From the NCBI GenBank assembly GCA_937941765.1, contig CALDGQ010000017.1, positions 124,001-188,000 of the forward strand: 64,000 bases of DNA, in the 5' to 3' direction. Under the pieces are notes generated by a model. The model ran no database searches, was not told the DNA's origin, and was given only the letters and a program-made list of their open reading frames with translations. Shown piece by piece: positions 35,238 through 42,952 of this stretch; within the stretch, counting starts at the first letter, position 1, and each line of letters starts with the position of its first letter. A program made the translations under genes and the position numbers. The stretch comes from an uncultured Saprospiraceae bacterium. GTDB taxonomy: Bacteria > Bacteroidota > Bacteroidia > Chitinophagales > Saprospiraceae.

Positions 35238-37823
35238 TTAAAAAGATTCGGATCTTCCTGCTGAATGAGTTGGTCTCGATACATCTGAAGTTAACTCCCA
35301 ATTCAAATAAGGCTCTAAACTAATTGGAATACCAATATTTTCTTTACAAACATTATTGAAATCTTCAATAACCATTTTCTGAGGCTTGAAGGTTCTTAAC
35401 TTCGGAAGATGATCTTGCCATGTAGTTAAATGTCCATCGTCTTTTATTTCAATCATTGATTTATACCAGGCAGTATAATCATGTTTCAAATTTAAATTAA
35501 GAGGAAACTTTCTTCCCTTTGATGGTATATGGGCTAATTGGACGGTTAGAACGGTATCTAGTGCATCATCATTTGAAATTCCAAATTCTTCCACCAAAAT
35601 ATATCGCAATTCATCCATGAAAAACTTCCAACTAACAGGCGGTGTCATACAGTATGGAATCGACTTAAAAACGGTATAAGTGATTGGATATTTTTTTGAA
35701 TTTTCAATTGCCAACTTCCTTACTTTCATCATCGTATCCATTTCTAGGACATTTAATTCAGCCCTTACATACCGAGTTATATGTCTTAGTATCCCAAAAT
35801 TTTCAGTCAATAAAAAGGATTGCCTTAATTCTAAAAGCTTGATATATTCTAATTCCGAAAAGGTAGATGATGAAACAATGATAGCATTACTTACAGAGTT
35901 TGAATCATTTTGCTTGGTTGAGGCAATAGTTTCAATAGCAAAATTCTTTTTGTACTCCGGATTATTCATTGGGCTATTAACTAGCATTTGAGTCTGAAAT
36001 ATTTTAGTCCAGACTTCCCTATTTACACATTCTTGCAAATCGTTTTGAAAGGACACAGCTGATTGACCTGGTAATCCAATCATTAAATCAACATAAAGTG
36101 GTAAGCCTGCTTTTCTAAACTCTTTGGCTAACTCATCGTATTTCGCAAGTTTTATGTTATGTCTATCTATTGCATTTAAAGTATTTTCATCCATCGACTG
36201 AAGTGACAGCAACCCTTCTGTCATGATCCCTGCTTGGGTCATCAACTGAACAATCTGTTTTAGATACTTCACATTGTTCTTGGCATAGTTTGTTTGAAAA
36301 CTAAATGGGAAACCATACTCTTTGTATAACTCTACTACTTTGGCAGTGATCTCAACATCTCTTGCAAAAATTCCAAAGTTAGCATCGGCAACAAATACCC
36401 TAGGTACTTTTGCTTTTGCACACCATTCCAATTCTTTAAATATTCTTTCGAGTTCAAATTTTTTAATTTTCGAATTTGTTGCAGATCCCCAATCACAAAA
36501 AGTACACTTATAAGGACATCCTCTATTCGTTTCTATAATCGCTACATTCACACTTTTCGATTTCATATAAAAATCGAAAACACCTTCTGTATATGGAGAT
36601 GGTAGAATATCCAGGTCTTGCAAACGAGTACGCGCCCCAGTTCTAAACACCTTGTTGCCTCGTCTAAAACTTAAGCCCGGCACATTAATCAATGGTGAAA
36701 GATCAACTGGGCCTCCTAGAAAACTTCCTTTTAAGGCATCCAAAATTTCAACATACGTTTGTTCTCCTTCACCATGCACCGCAATGTCCACATGCTTATG
36801 TTTCGCAAAAAATGCCTCTACATCTTTTTCATAGGAAGGGGTATCTGGGCCTCCATGAATACAAATTATATTGGGATCAATATTCTTAATGGCTCTAGAA
36901 GTAATCATACTTTTCTTATGATTCCATATATAATTTGAAAACAATGCAATCTTCGGCCCTGCAGGAATTTTTTCCGAAAACTCTTTGTTATAAACCATAA
37001 ATGGAGCTTCTAAATCATAGAATTCATTTAAATAACCATCTTTATATTTTCTCGCATAGGCCGCTAACATTCCTAATGCCAATGGAGGAGTAGTTTCTAA
37101 GGGTTGTAATAGATTCAATATGGTGACACGATGATCATAAGTATGAGAAGCTCGTTTTTTTTCTAATTCTTGTTTTGTCTTACTAAAATCAAGTACCAGA
37201 TCTTGTATCATTTTTTGAACCCTTGTTCCTGTTTTAGCATTTTCGCCTTTTTTACATGGAAGTAACATCTCCATTGAAAACAGTTTGTTACAATAATGTA
37301 AAAATTCAGATTCATTAAGATGGGTAGCTTTGGAAGCAAAATCCCTTAGTGGGTTTTGAAAACCATTCCAATTGTATTGTTCAACAATTGTCAAGACTTC
37401 TTTAAAATTAAAAGACACAAATTCCGACCCATCATGATTAAACAATTTAAACTTATTGGAAAACAATCCTAATATAATTGGAGCAGCAAGATTGTAATGT
37501 CCGTCTAAATTTATAATTGTGTTTTCGACAGAAAATTCCTCTTCATTATAATCTAATTTGATCGCAGAAGCATCAGCGTTCAATAAATTATTGTCATTAA
37601 GTAATTCAATGAATTTAGTTGTCTCACTATCGCAATTGGAAGGAATGCCGAATGACAATTTTACAAGCATTTCAACCTGTTGGCTCGTTATTGGAACACC
37701 AGCAGTATTATGCGCTTCTATTGGAGATACTGTAATCCCGTGGGTAAATAACCTGATTCCTTTAGAATCTAAATATAATATCAAAGGATTTACCAAGTAG
37801 TTACCGATATGTTCTTGTGTCAT
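35238..37823 (-). CDS. B12-binding-domain radical SAM protein with N-terminal extension
   Basis: This 861-residue protein has a cobalamin-binding-like Rossmann region (about 235-400, with LLQPLETTPPLALGMLAAYA, FSNYIWNHKKSM and CIHGGPDTPSYEKDVEAFF). This leads into the usual HGEGEQTYVEILDAL motif and the radical SAM cluster motif NRGCPYKCTFCDWG (Cys near 435, 439 and 442). TIM-barrel motifs follow (GGxxE-like EIKKFELERIFKELEW, LPLYVDLMIGLPGQ). The first ~230 residues form an extra domain with no signature I recognise. Proteins of this family methylate unreactive carbons or build tetrapyrrole and natural-product skeletons. It is monocistronic, with the symporter gene upstream on the same strand after a 469-bp gap. 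Confidence 0.75.
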   Translation of the reverse strand: MTQEHIGNYLVNPLILYLDSKGIRLFTHGITVSPIEAHNTAGVPITSQQVEMLVKLSFGIPSNCDSETTKFIELLNDNNLLNADASAIKLDYNEEEFSVENTIINLDGHYNLAAPIILGLFSNKFKLFNHDGSEFVSFNFKEVLTIVEQYNWNGFQNPLRDFASKATHLNESEFLHYCNKLFSMEMLLPCKKGENAKTGTRVQKMIQDLVLDFSKTKQELEKKRASHTYDHRVTILNLLQPLETTPPLALGMLAAYARKYKDGYLNEFYDLEAPFMVYNKEFSEKIPAGPKIALFSNYIWNHKKSMITSRAIKNIDPNIICIHGGPDTPSYEKDVEAFFAKHKHVDIAVHGEGEQTYVEILDALKGSFLGGPVDLSPLINVPGLSFRRGNKVFRTGARTRLQDLDILPSPYTEGVFDFYMKSKSVNVAIIETNRGCPYKCTFCDWGSATNSKIKKFELERIFKELEWCAKAKVPRVFVADANFGIFARDVEITAKVVELYKEYGFPFSFQTNYAKNNVKYLKQIVQLMTQAGIMTEGLLSLQSMDENTLNAIDRHNIKLAKYDELAKEFRKAGLPLYVDLMIGLPGQSAVSFQNDLQECVNREVWTKIFQTQMLVNSPMNNPEYKKNFAIETIASTKQNDSNSVSNAIIVSSSTFSELEYIKLLELRQSFLLTENFGILRHITRYVRAELNVLEMDTMMKVRKLAIENSKKYPITYTVFKSIPYCMTPPVSWKFFMDELRYILVEEFGISNDDALDTVLTVQLAHIPSKGRKFPLNLNLKHDYTAWYKSMIEIKDDGHLTTWQDHLPKLRTFKPQKMVIEDFNNVCKENIGIPISLEPYLNWELTSDVSRPTHSAGRSESF

Positions 37824-38291
37824 TGTATAAAAGATTAGCTATCTAAATATATGAATAATCGAGGATAAATGCTCGGCTAAATAGGGGCTTATACAGCAAT
37901 AAATCAGCAAATGCTTCATAGATCAATGACACTATATGTTAGGATGATATAGGAATTCTAAGAAGCGTTGGGATACCACAAATTTAAACAATAACTACAT
38001 ATGTTGCTATAAGTGAATAGAACATGTTACATCTGCATTTTTAAACGCTATTAATTCTAATGAAAAAACCTTATTCATTTAGCATTAATTTTTCGTGCAT
38101 TTTATGTTGCAATATAATTGCCAGTTAGAAATTAAAAAGAAATATCGATTAAATTTTAATGAACAATGGCTTAAGAATTCTGTTTTGTGCGGTTAGTAAT
38201 AATATCATTACAGATATGGTTTCACCCAAATAAAAAAGGTTATCAAATCATCGTGGATAATTTGATAACCTTTTTTTCGGAGAATTAAAAT
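37824..38291. other. Intergenic region upstream of the radical SAM gene
   Basis: The 468-bp gap carries on the minus strand TAAATTTG (37979-37986), a possible -7 box for the radical SAM gene with a leader of about 150 bases, and the terminator of the symporter gene at its right end. I see no gene in it and no cobalamin riboswitch features. Confidence 0.45.
38232..38278. terminator. Bidirectional terminator after the symporter gene
   Basis: AAAAAAGGTTATCAAAT pairs with ATTTGATAACCTTTTTT, with T-runs on both strands, 13 bp beyond the symporter stop codon on the minus strand. Confidence 0.85.
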
Positions 38292-39941
38292 TTATGAAAA
38301 ATAAACATAAGACATAATCACTACAATTACAATCCCCAATCCAACTGGTTTAACCATACTCCATGGTGTAATATCTACTTCTTTCGTATATGGCAATACG
38401 AATGATTCACTTCTTGGCTTCACAGCTCCTATTACTAACATGATTAACACGTTCATTACAAATAGGATTGCCATGACGTGTAAGAAGTGAGGATACGCTA
38501 ACTTTTCAATATCAGCCAATTGAGCTGCATCCGTAATACCACTTGCTTTCGCAGCATCAACAGCATTCGCCATCATATTTGGTTTGAGGATAAATTGACT
38601 TATGGAATACAAAACAGCTCCTAAAATAATCGCAATTTTTGCAGCAATAGCAGGTACTCGTTTTGTCAAATACCCAACTACAATTATTGTCAATATCGGA
38701 ATACTGTAACAACCATTTACTTCTTGCAAATATCCAAATAAACCATCTGGTGCATTGGCAATCATTGGTGCAATAAACATCGCAAAAATGGCAAGCATTA
38801 CTCCAAATAATTTTCCATACTTTACAATCGTCGCATCATCAGCATCTTTGTTGATATATTCTTTATAAATATCTAAACCAAACAACGTAACAGAACTATT
38901 CAACGCACTATTGAAAGAACTTAAGATTGCTCCAAATAAAACAGCTGCGAAAAATCCAACTAATGCTGTTGGTAACACTTCTTTTACTAACATCGGATAT
39001 GCTTGATCCGCATTCGCTAGTTCTCCTTTAAACATATAAAAGGCAACCATTCCAGGAACTACCAAAATAAGTGGTCCTAATATTTTAAAAAACGCAGCCA
39101 ACATCAATCCTTTCTGTCCTTCTTTCAAATTCTTGGCTCCTAATGCTCTTTGTATGATCGCTTGATTTGTTCCCCAATAGAATAATTGTACCAACATCAT
39201 TCCCGTAAATATGGTGGAAAAAGGTACCGAGTTTGTTGGTCCGCCAATCGCATCAAACTTTTCAGGAGCATTGTTATATAAATTTGTAATTCCTTGCCCA
39301 ATCGATCCATCTCCAATATGATACAATCCGAAAATCGGAATCATTATCCCACCTATTAACAATCCAGCTGCATTAATCGTATCTGAAATGGCGACTGCTT
39401 TTAATCCACCAAAAATTGCGTAGACAGACCCAATTAATCCAATTCCCCATACACACAACCACAAAGCTGTTGTTTCGGAAATTCCTAAATTCTGTGGTAT
39501 TTCAAACATGGTCAATATCGCCAATGCTCCAGAATACAATACAATTGGCAACAATACAACCACATAACCAGTCAAAAATAAAACAGATGCAAACGTTTTG
39601 GTCATTGTGTCATACCGAACGGCTAAAAATTGAGGCACGGTTGTGATACCTCCTTTCAAATATCTAGGCAATAAAAACAAAGCGGTTACAACCATCGCAA
39701 TCGCCGCTAAAGTTTCCCAACACATCACCAAAATTCCTTCTGTATATGCCTGTCCATTTAAACCTACTATTTGCTCTGTTGAAAGGTTGGTTAGCAGTAG
39801 AGACCCTGCAATCACACCTGCAGTTAAGCTTCTTCCTCCCAAAAAATATCCGTCTGCTGTTACCTTTTCACTTTTTCCTGTGAGAATGTAAGAGGTGATT
39901 GCAACAAATGCGGTAAATGCTAAAAATGAAATAATTGCCAT
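38292..39941 (-). CDS. Sodium:solute symporter (SSS/SLC5 family)
   Basis: This 549-residue membrane protein has about 13-14 hydrophobic segments. The SSS pattern is clear: GYFLGGRSLTAGVIAGSLLL and TNLSTEQIVGLNG at the N-terminus, KYGKLFGVMLAIFAM further on, and the family motif WGTNQAIIQRALGAKNLKEG. Homologues in Bacteroidota are vSGLT-like sugar or other solute symporters driven by sodium. The substrate cannot be decided from sequence. No transport partner or catabolic gene is adjacent, so it seems to be a lone gene. Confidence 0.85.
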   Translation of the reverse strand: MAIISFLAFTAFVAITSYILTGKSEKVTADGYFLGGRSLTAGVIAGSLLLTNLSTEQIVGLNGQAYTEGILVMCWETLAAIAMVVTALFLLPRYLKGGITTVPQFLAVRYDTMTKTFASVLFLTGYVVVLLPIVLYSGALAILTMFEIPQNLGISETTALWLCVWGIGLIGSVYAIFGGLKAVAISDTINAAGLLIGGIMIPIFGLYHIGDGSIGQGITNLYNNAPEKFDAIGGPTNSVPFSTIFTGMMLVQLFYWGTNQAIIQRALGAKNLKEGQKGLMLAAFFKILGPLILVVPGMVAFYMFKGELANADQAYPMLVKEVLPTALVGFFAAVLFGAILSSFNSALNSSVTLFGLDIYKEYINKDADDATIVKYGKLFGVMLAIFAMFIAPMIANAPDGLFGYLQEVNGCYSIPILTIIVVGYLTKRVPAIAAKIAIILGAVLYSISQFILKPNMMANAVDAAKASGITDAAQLADIEKLAYPHFLHVMAILFVMNVLIMLVIGAVKPRSESFVLPYTKEVDITPWSMVKPVGLGIVIVVIMSYVYFS

Positions 39942-40276
39942 TTGGTTGTTTTGATTTGATTAGATTTTTAAAATGCTGATGAAGACTACCCTTCTCAGAA
40001 GCGTAAATTATCTAAAAACAATTTTCTATTAAATGAAACAAGATCGATAGGACCAACTATTAGAGATTTTTCCACTGCAAAAGGTAATCTATAGGCACTA
40101 AAACAGGTTTCCATTTAGTATCAAAATATTTTAAAAGATAATAATCTAAAAGTCGGTAGGCAAAAGATAGGAATATTCTACTTGTGAGAGGTAACAAGCT
40201 TTATTTTTTTTCGTTTAATTACCTTGTAAGACAGCATGCAAGTAAAAATATCTTTATATTTGCGTTGCAAAAATAC
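39942..40276. other. Intergenic region with the tRNA-Cys promoter
   Basis: The 335-bp gap separates the leftward symporter gene from the rightward tRNA-Cys. A TATATTTG at 40255-40262 (TAnnTTTG) 14 bp before the tRNA is its likely -7 box. Nothing else is recognisable. Confidence 0.5.
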
Positions 40277-40347
40277 GGTCGGGTGGCCGAGTGGCTAGGC
40301 AGAGGTCTGCAAAACCTTGTACGTCAGTTCGAATCTGATCCCGACCT
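40277..40347 (+). tRNA. tRNA-Cys (anticodon GCA)
   Basis: A 71-base cloverleaf: acceptor GGTCGGG/CCCGACC, D-arm GCC/GGC, anticodon stem GAGGT/ACCTT around CTGCAAA (anticodon GCA), T-arm GTCAG/CTGAT with TTCGAAT, discriminator T (U in RNA), as expected for tRNA-Cys. Confidence 0.96.
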
Positions 40348-40351
40348 CACG

Positions 40352-40386
40352 AAAAAAGCTCATTCTGTTGACAGAATGAGCTTTTT
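40352..40386 (+). terminator. Terminator of tRNA-Cys
   Basis: AAAAAGCTCATTCTGT folds with ACAGAATGAGCTTTTT and ends in a T-run, 4 bp after the tRNA. Confidence 0.85.
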
Positions 40387-40416
40387 CACTTTTATAACTT
40401 AAATTGGTTATTTCCC

Positions 40417-41103
40417 TTATTTAAATGCTTGATGCCTGAAGGTGTATCCTAAGGAAATCTGAAACACTCGATGTTGATTTGAAGCCTCTTTATATAAATC
40501 AGCCATTCCTAACATGTGTTGAGCACTTATCGAAAATAATTTGTACTCAACACCAGCACCATATACAAAACCATAGTCAAGTCTTTTAGTCGCTGTTTCT
40601 TTTTCTTTACTATTGAAAATTACGGGGCTTTCGAATTCTCTCAAAGAAGTTGATGATGGAGTTGCCACTTCACTATTATCTTTAAATTTCCTTGTGCCAT
40701 ACAATCCAGAACCTATATAGCCGCCACCCATTGCAAAAACATTAAAGTTGCCAATTGGTACTTTGTATTTTAGACTGACCGGTAAATCTATATAATACAA
40801 TTTAGTAGTCGTTTTATAATCCGCTTTTTCTTTTGGATCTACATACTTTGACTGGATTCCTTTTGAATTTAAACTTAGCAATGTTTCAAGCGATACATTT
40901 TTTGAAAAATCCACACTGAAATTTAATCCTACATGAAAACCAGGTTGCTTGTGCATTGTTAGACCGTAGATTAATGCTGATTCATCAAAGGTGTAGGTAG
41001 AAATATTGTATCCTGCTTTTAATCCAAAAGTTTGTGCAAATGAAAGCATAAAAGACATGCTAAAAAATACAGTTAGGATGGTACTTACAATTGGCTTTTT
41101 CAT
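40417..41103 (-). CDS. Small outer-membrane beta-barrel protein (PorT-like family)
   Basis: This 228-residue protein has a signal peptide (about 1-23, ending LSFAQ) and then alternating beta strands: FGLKAGYNISTYTFD at the start, PVSLKYKVPIGNFNVFAMGG in the middle and FQISLGYTF near the C-terminus. The pattern fits the outer-membrane beta-barrel (OMP_b-brl_2, PorT-like) family so common in Bacteroidota. The role is unknown. It lies 159 bp from the next leftward gene and is probably transcribed alone. Confidence 0.75.
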   Translation of the reverse strand: MKKPIVSTILTVFFSMSFMLSFAQTFGLKAGYNISTYTFDESALIYGLTMHKQPGFHVGLNFSVDFSKNVSLETLLSLNSKGIQSKYVDPKEKADYKTTTKLYYIDLPVSLKYKVPIGNFNVFAMGGGYIGSGLYGTRKFKDNSEVATPSSTSLREFESPVIFNSKEKETATKRLDYGFVYGAGVEYKLFSISAQHMLGMADLYKEASNQHRVFQISLGYTFRHQAFK

Positions 41104-41261
41104 AATGAGGTATTTTAGTTAGTTGAATTAAATACTATCGAAATCAAATCATTTGAATAGGAAGTATTTCTCCGCTATCTAAATTTAAAGCAAACCTCTA
41201 TAAAATTTTAACCTTTCTGATGTTATATGTCAGGTTTCTGAATGGTGTTTTAAGGCACTTT

Positions 41262-41624
41262 TTAGTCTTTTTTAAATTCTGAATTCAAGTCTCTGAAAAT
41301 CACAATTCTTGGTTTACTAAAAAACATTTTCCGATAAATTGATGTGTTATATCCAACTCTGGAATTTCCTTCATAAAAACTAAAATTAATTCTTGTTTCA
41401 AATCCATGTTTTAATTCCCAAGTCCCTCCGCCCCAGGTTTCACTTATAAAAGTACCATCATTAAAAATTTCTAAGCTTTCATTATTAGAAATCCCGTTTG
41501 TTGCAAATGGATTATCAATACTGCTTGTGTAAGATCCAGTTATTAACCATGAAGGAATATATGTGTTGTAAACAAATGTCAACCCGAAAAACAAAATAAT
41601 GATATTTCTCTTTTTGATTTTCAT
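41262..41624 (-). CDS. Small exported or membrane-anchored hypothetical protein
   Basis: This 120-residue protein begins with a basic and hydrophobic stretch (KIKKRNIIILFFGLTFVYNT) that is a signal anchor or signal peptide. The rest looks like a short beta-rich, lipocalin-like fold (LEIFNDGTFISETWGGGTWE, RINFSFYEG). I do not recognise the family. It is 43 bp downstream of the amidohydrolase gene on the same strand and could be in its operon. Confidence 0.5.
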   Translation of the reverse strand: MKIKKRNIIILFFGLTFVYNTYIPSWLITGSYTSSIDNPFATNGISNNESLEIFNDGTFISETWGGGTWELKHGFETRINFSFYEGNSRVGYNTSIYRKMFFSKPRIVIFRDLNSEFKKD

Positions 41625-41667
41625 TTTGATTTATAGACGCTAGACTTTCAAATATCCCTAAGGCTCC

Positions 41668-42711
41668 TTAAGGCAAATTATCTTCGCCCAACCACCTCAG
41701 TACATTTCGTCCCCAGATATTATCCCGATCCGTTTTAGTAATAACTCCTTTGTGCACGCCATCATCAATCACTTTTCCTGGGTAACCTCCCCATGCTCCT
41801 TCCATCTCACCAAGTGGATATGGATCATCCAATCCTGCTATGACTTGATTAACACCTTGTCTACGTACCAGCATTTCAAGTGAAAGTACATCATGAACTA
41901 ACGTATCATAAAATACATTTTCAGTTCCAATTGACTTTTTTGGATGACTTGCTTTTTCAAAAAGATCAGGTCGACCTTCGTAACCTTGTGTTCGTCTTCC
42001 TAAGTTAATTTGTCCAAATTGATTGCCATGTGCAAATGCAGTCCGAACATTTGGAAATCGTTCAGGAAAATCTAACAATGTAAAGAAGTGATAGGTATCG
42101 GCAGTCTGTGCACACATCCAAACCAAATGAAATCTCCAAAATTTATCTTTTAAACCAATCATTTTTGGACCATCATAAGGATGTATTTCGACAGCTAAGT
42201 TATATTCATTGGCTAATTCAAATATTGGTTCAACAGATTTGTCAGCTACAGAAATCCATTCATTTTCTTTGTTCAAGTAATGAGTAGGTAGACATAATAA
42301 TTTTAATCGAAGATCAGTAACACAGCGTTCAATCTCTTGAAGCGCATCTTCCATATGTAGCGGTTGTACAACAAATCCAGCTGTGATTTTGGCTTTATTT
42401 TCAGCTTGCGTTTGGGCATTGAAGTCATTTTGAAATCGGATAATATCTTTGGTAAGTTGCCTATCAAGACCATTGCAATATAGTTGAGATAGATTGAGAA
42501 TCACTTCATGATGAATCTTGTGTCGCTCCATCCATTCCAATTTTTCCTTTAAGAAAAAACTCTTGTCTGTGATTGGCCGACTCCACCCCTTTTGTCGCAT
42601 ATGAGAACGATCCTTATCAATCCAAAAAATTTCTTGATCCTTCATGAATTGTGGAATCTGCTCCGGATTGGGCAGTAGGTGTCCGTGGCTATTGATGCGA
42701 TATTTTGTCAT
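41668..42711 (-). CDS. Metal-dependent amidohydrolase of the ACMSD type
   Basis: This 347-residue protein belongs to the amidohydrolase-2 group that includes 2-amino-3-carboxymuconate-6-semialdehyde decarboxylase. Expected metal ligands are in place: the N-terminal HGHLLPNP (HxH type), a His in LAVEIHPYDGPK, a further His in RTAFAHGNQFGQ and the Asp in VIAGLDDPYPLGE. Enzymes of this fold use a divalent metal for non-oxidative decarboxylation or hydration of ring-cleavage products. No tryptophan or aromatic degradation genes are near, so the exact substrate is open. Confidence 0.75.
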   Translation of the reverse strand: MTKYRINSHGHLLPNPEQIPQFMKDQEIFWIDKDRSHMRQKGWSRPITDKSFFLKEKLEWMERHKIHHEVILNLSQLYCNGLDRQLTKDIIRFQNDFNAQTQAENKAKITAGFVVQPLHMEDALQEIERCVTDLRLKLLCLPTHYLNKENEWISVADKSVEPIFELANEYNLAVEIHPYDGPKMIGLKDKFWRFHLVWMCAQTADTYHFFTLLDFPERFPNVRTAFAHGNQFGQINLGRRTQGYEGRPDLFEKASHPKKSIGTENVFYDTLVHDVLSLEMLVRRQGVNQVIAGLDDPYPLGEMEGAWGGYPGKVIDDGVHKGVITKTDRDNIWGRNVLRWLGEDNLP

Positions 42712-42952
42712 GTAGCTTTAATTCCTCCTTTTCTATTAAAAAAATACTAAATTGAATTGTTTCTTTGAATGAATTTCTATAAATATAATCTAACTAAGGT
42801 AATCAATTATCACCTTGAATTTAATTTAGAAGAAAGCAAAAGAAACTTATTTAAACTAGCTATTTTTACATAGCGCAGAAATGTCATATCATATCACCCA
42901 AACGATGGCTTTTTGCAGACCAAACAAATAGACTTTTATTACATCTGAACCT

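Noticed and set aside
37824-38291. Cobalamin riboswitch before the B12-type radical SAM gene
   Set aside because: I do not see the conserved B12-box (GCCACTG-type) or the expected paired arms in the 468 bp.
40184-40402. 72-codon plus-strand frame
   Set aside because: It runs through tRNA-Cys and its terminator.
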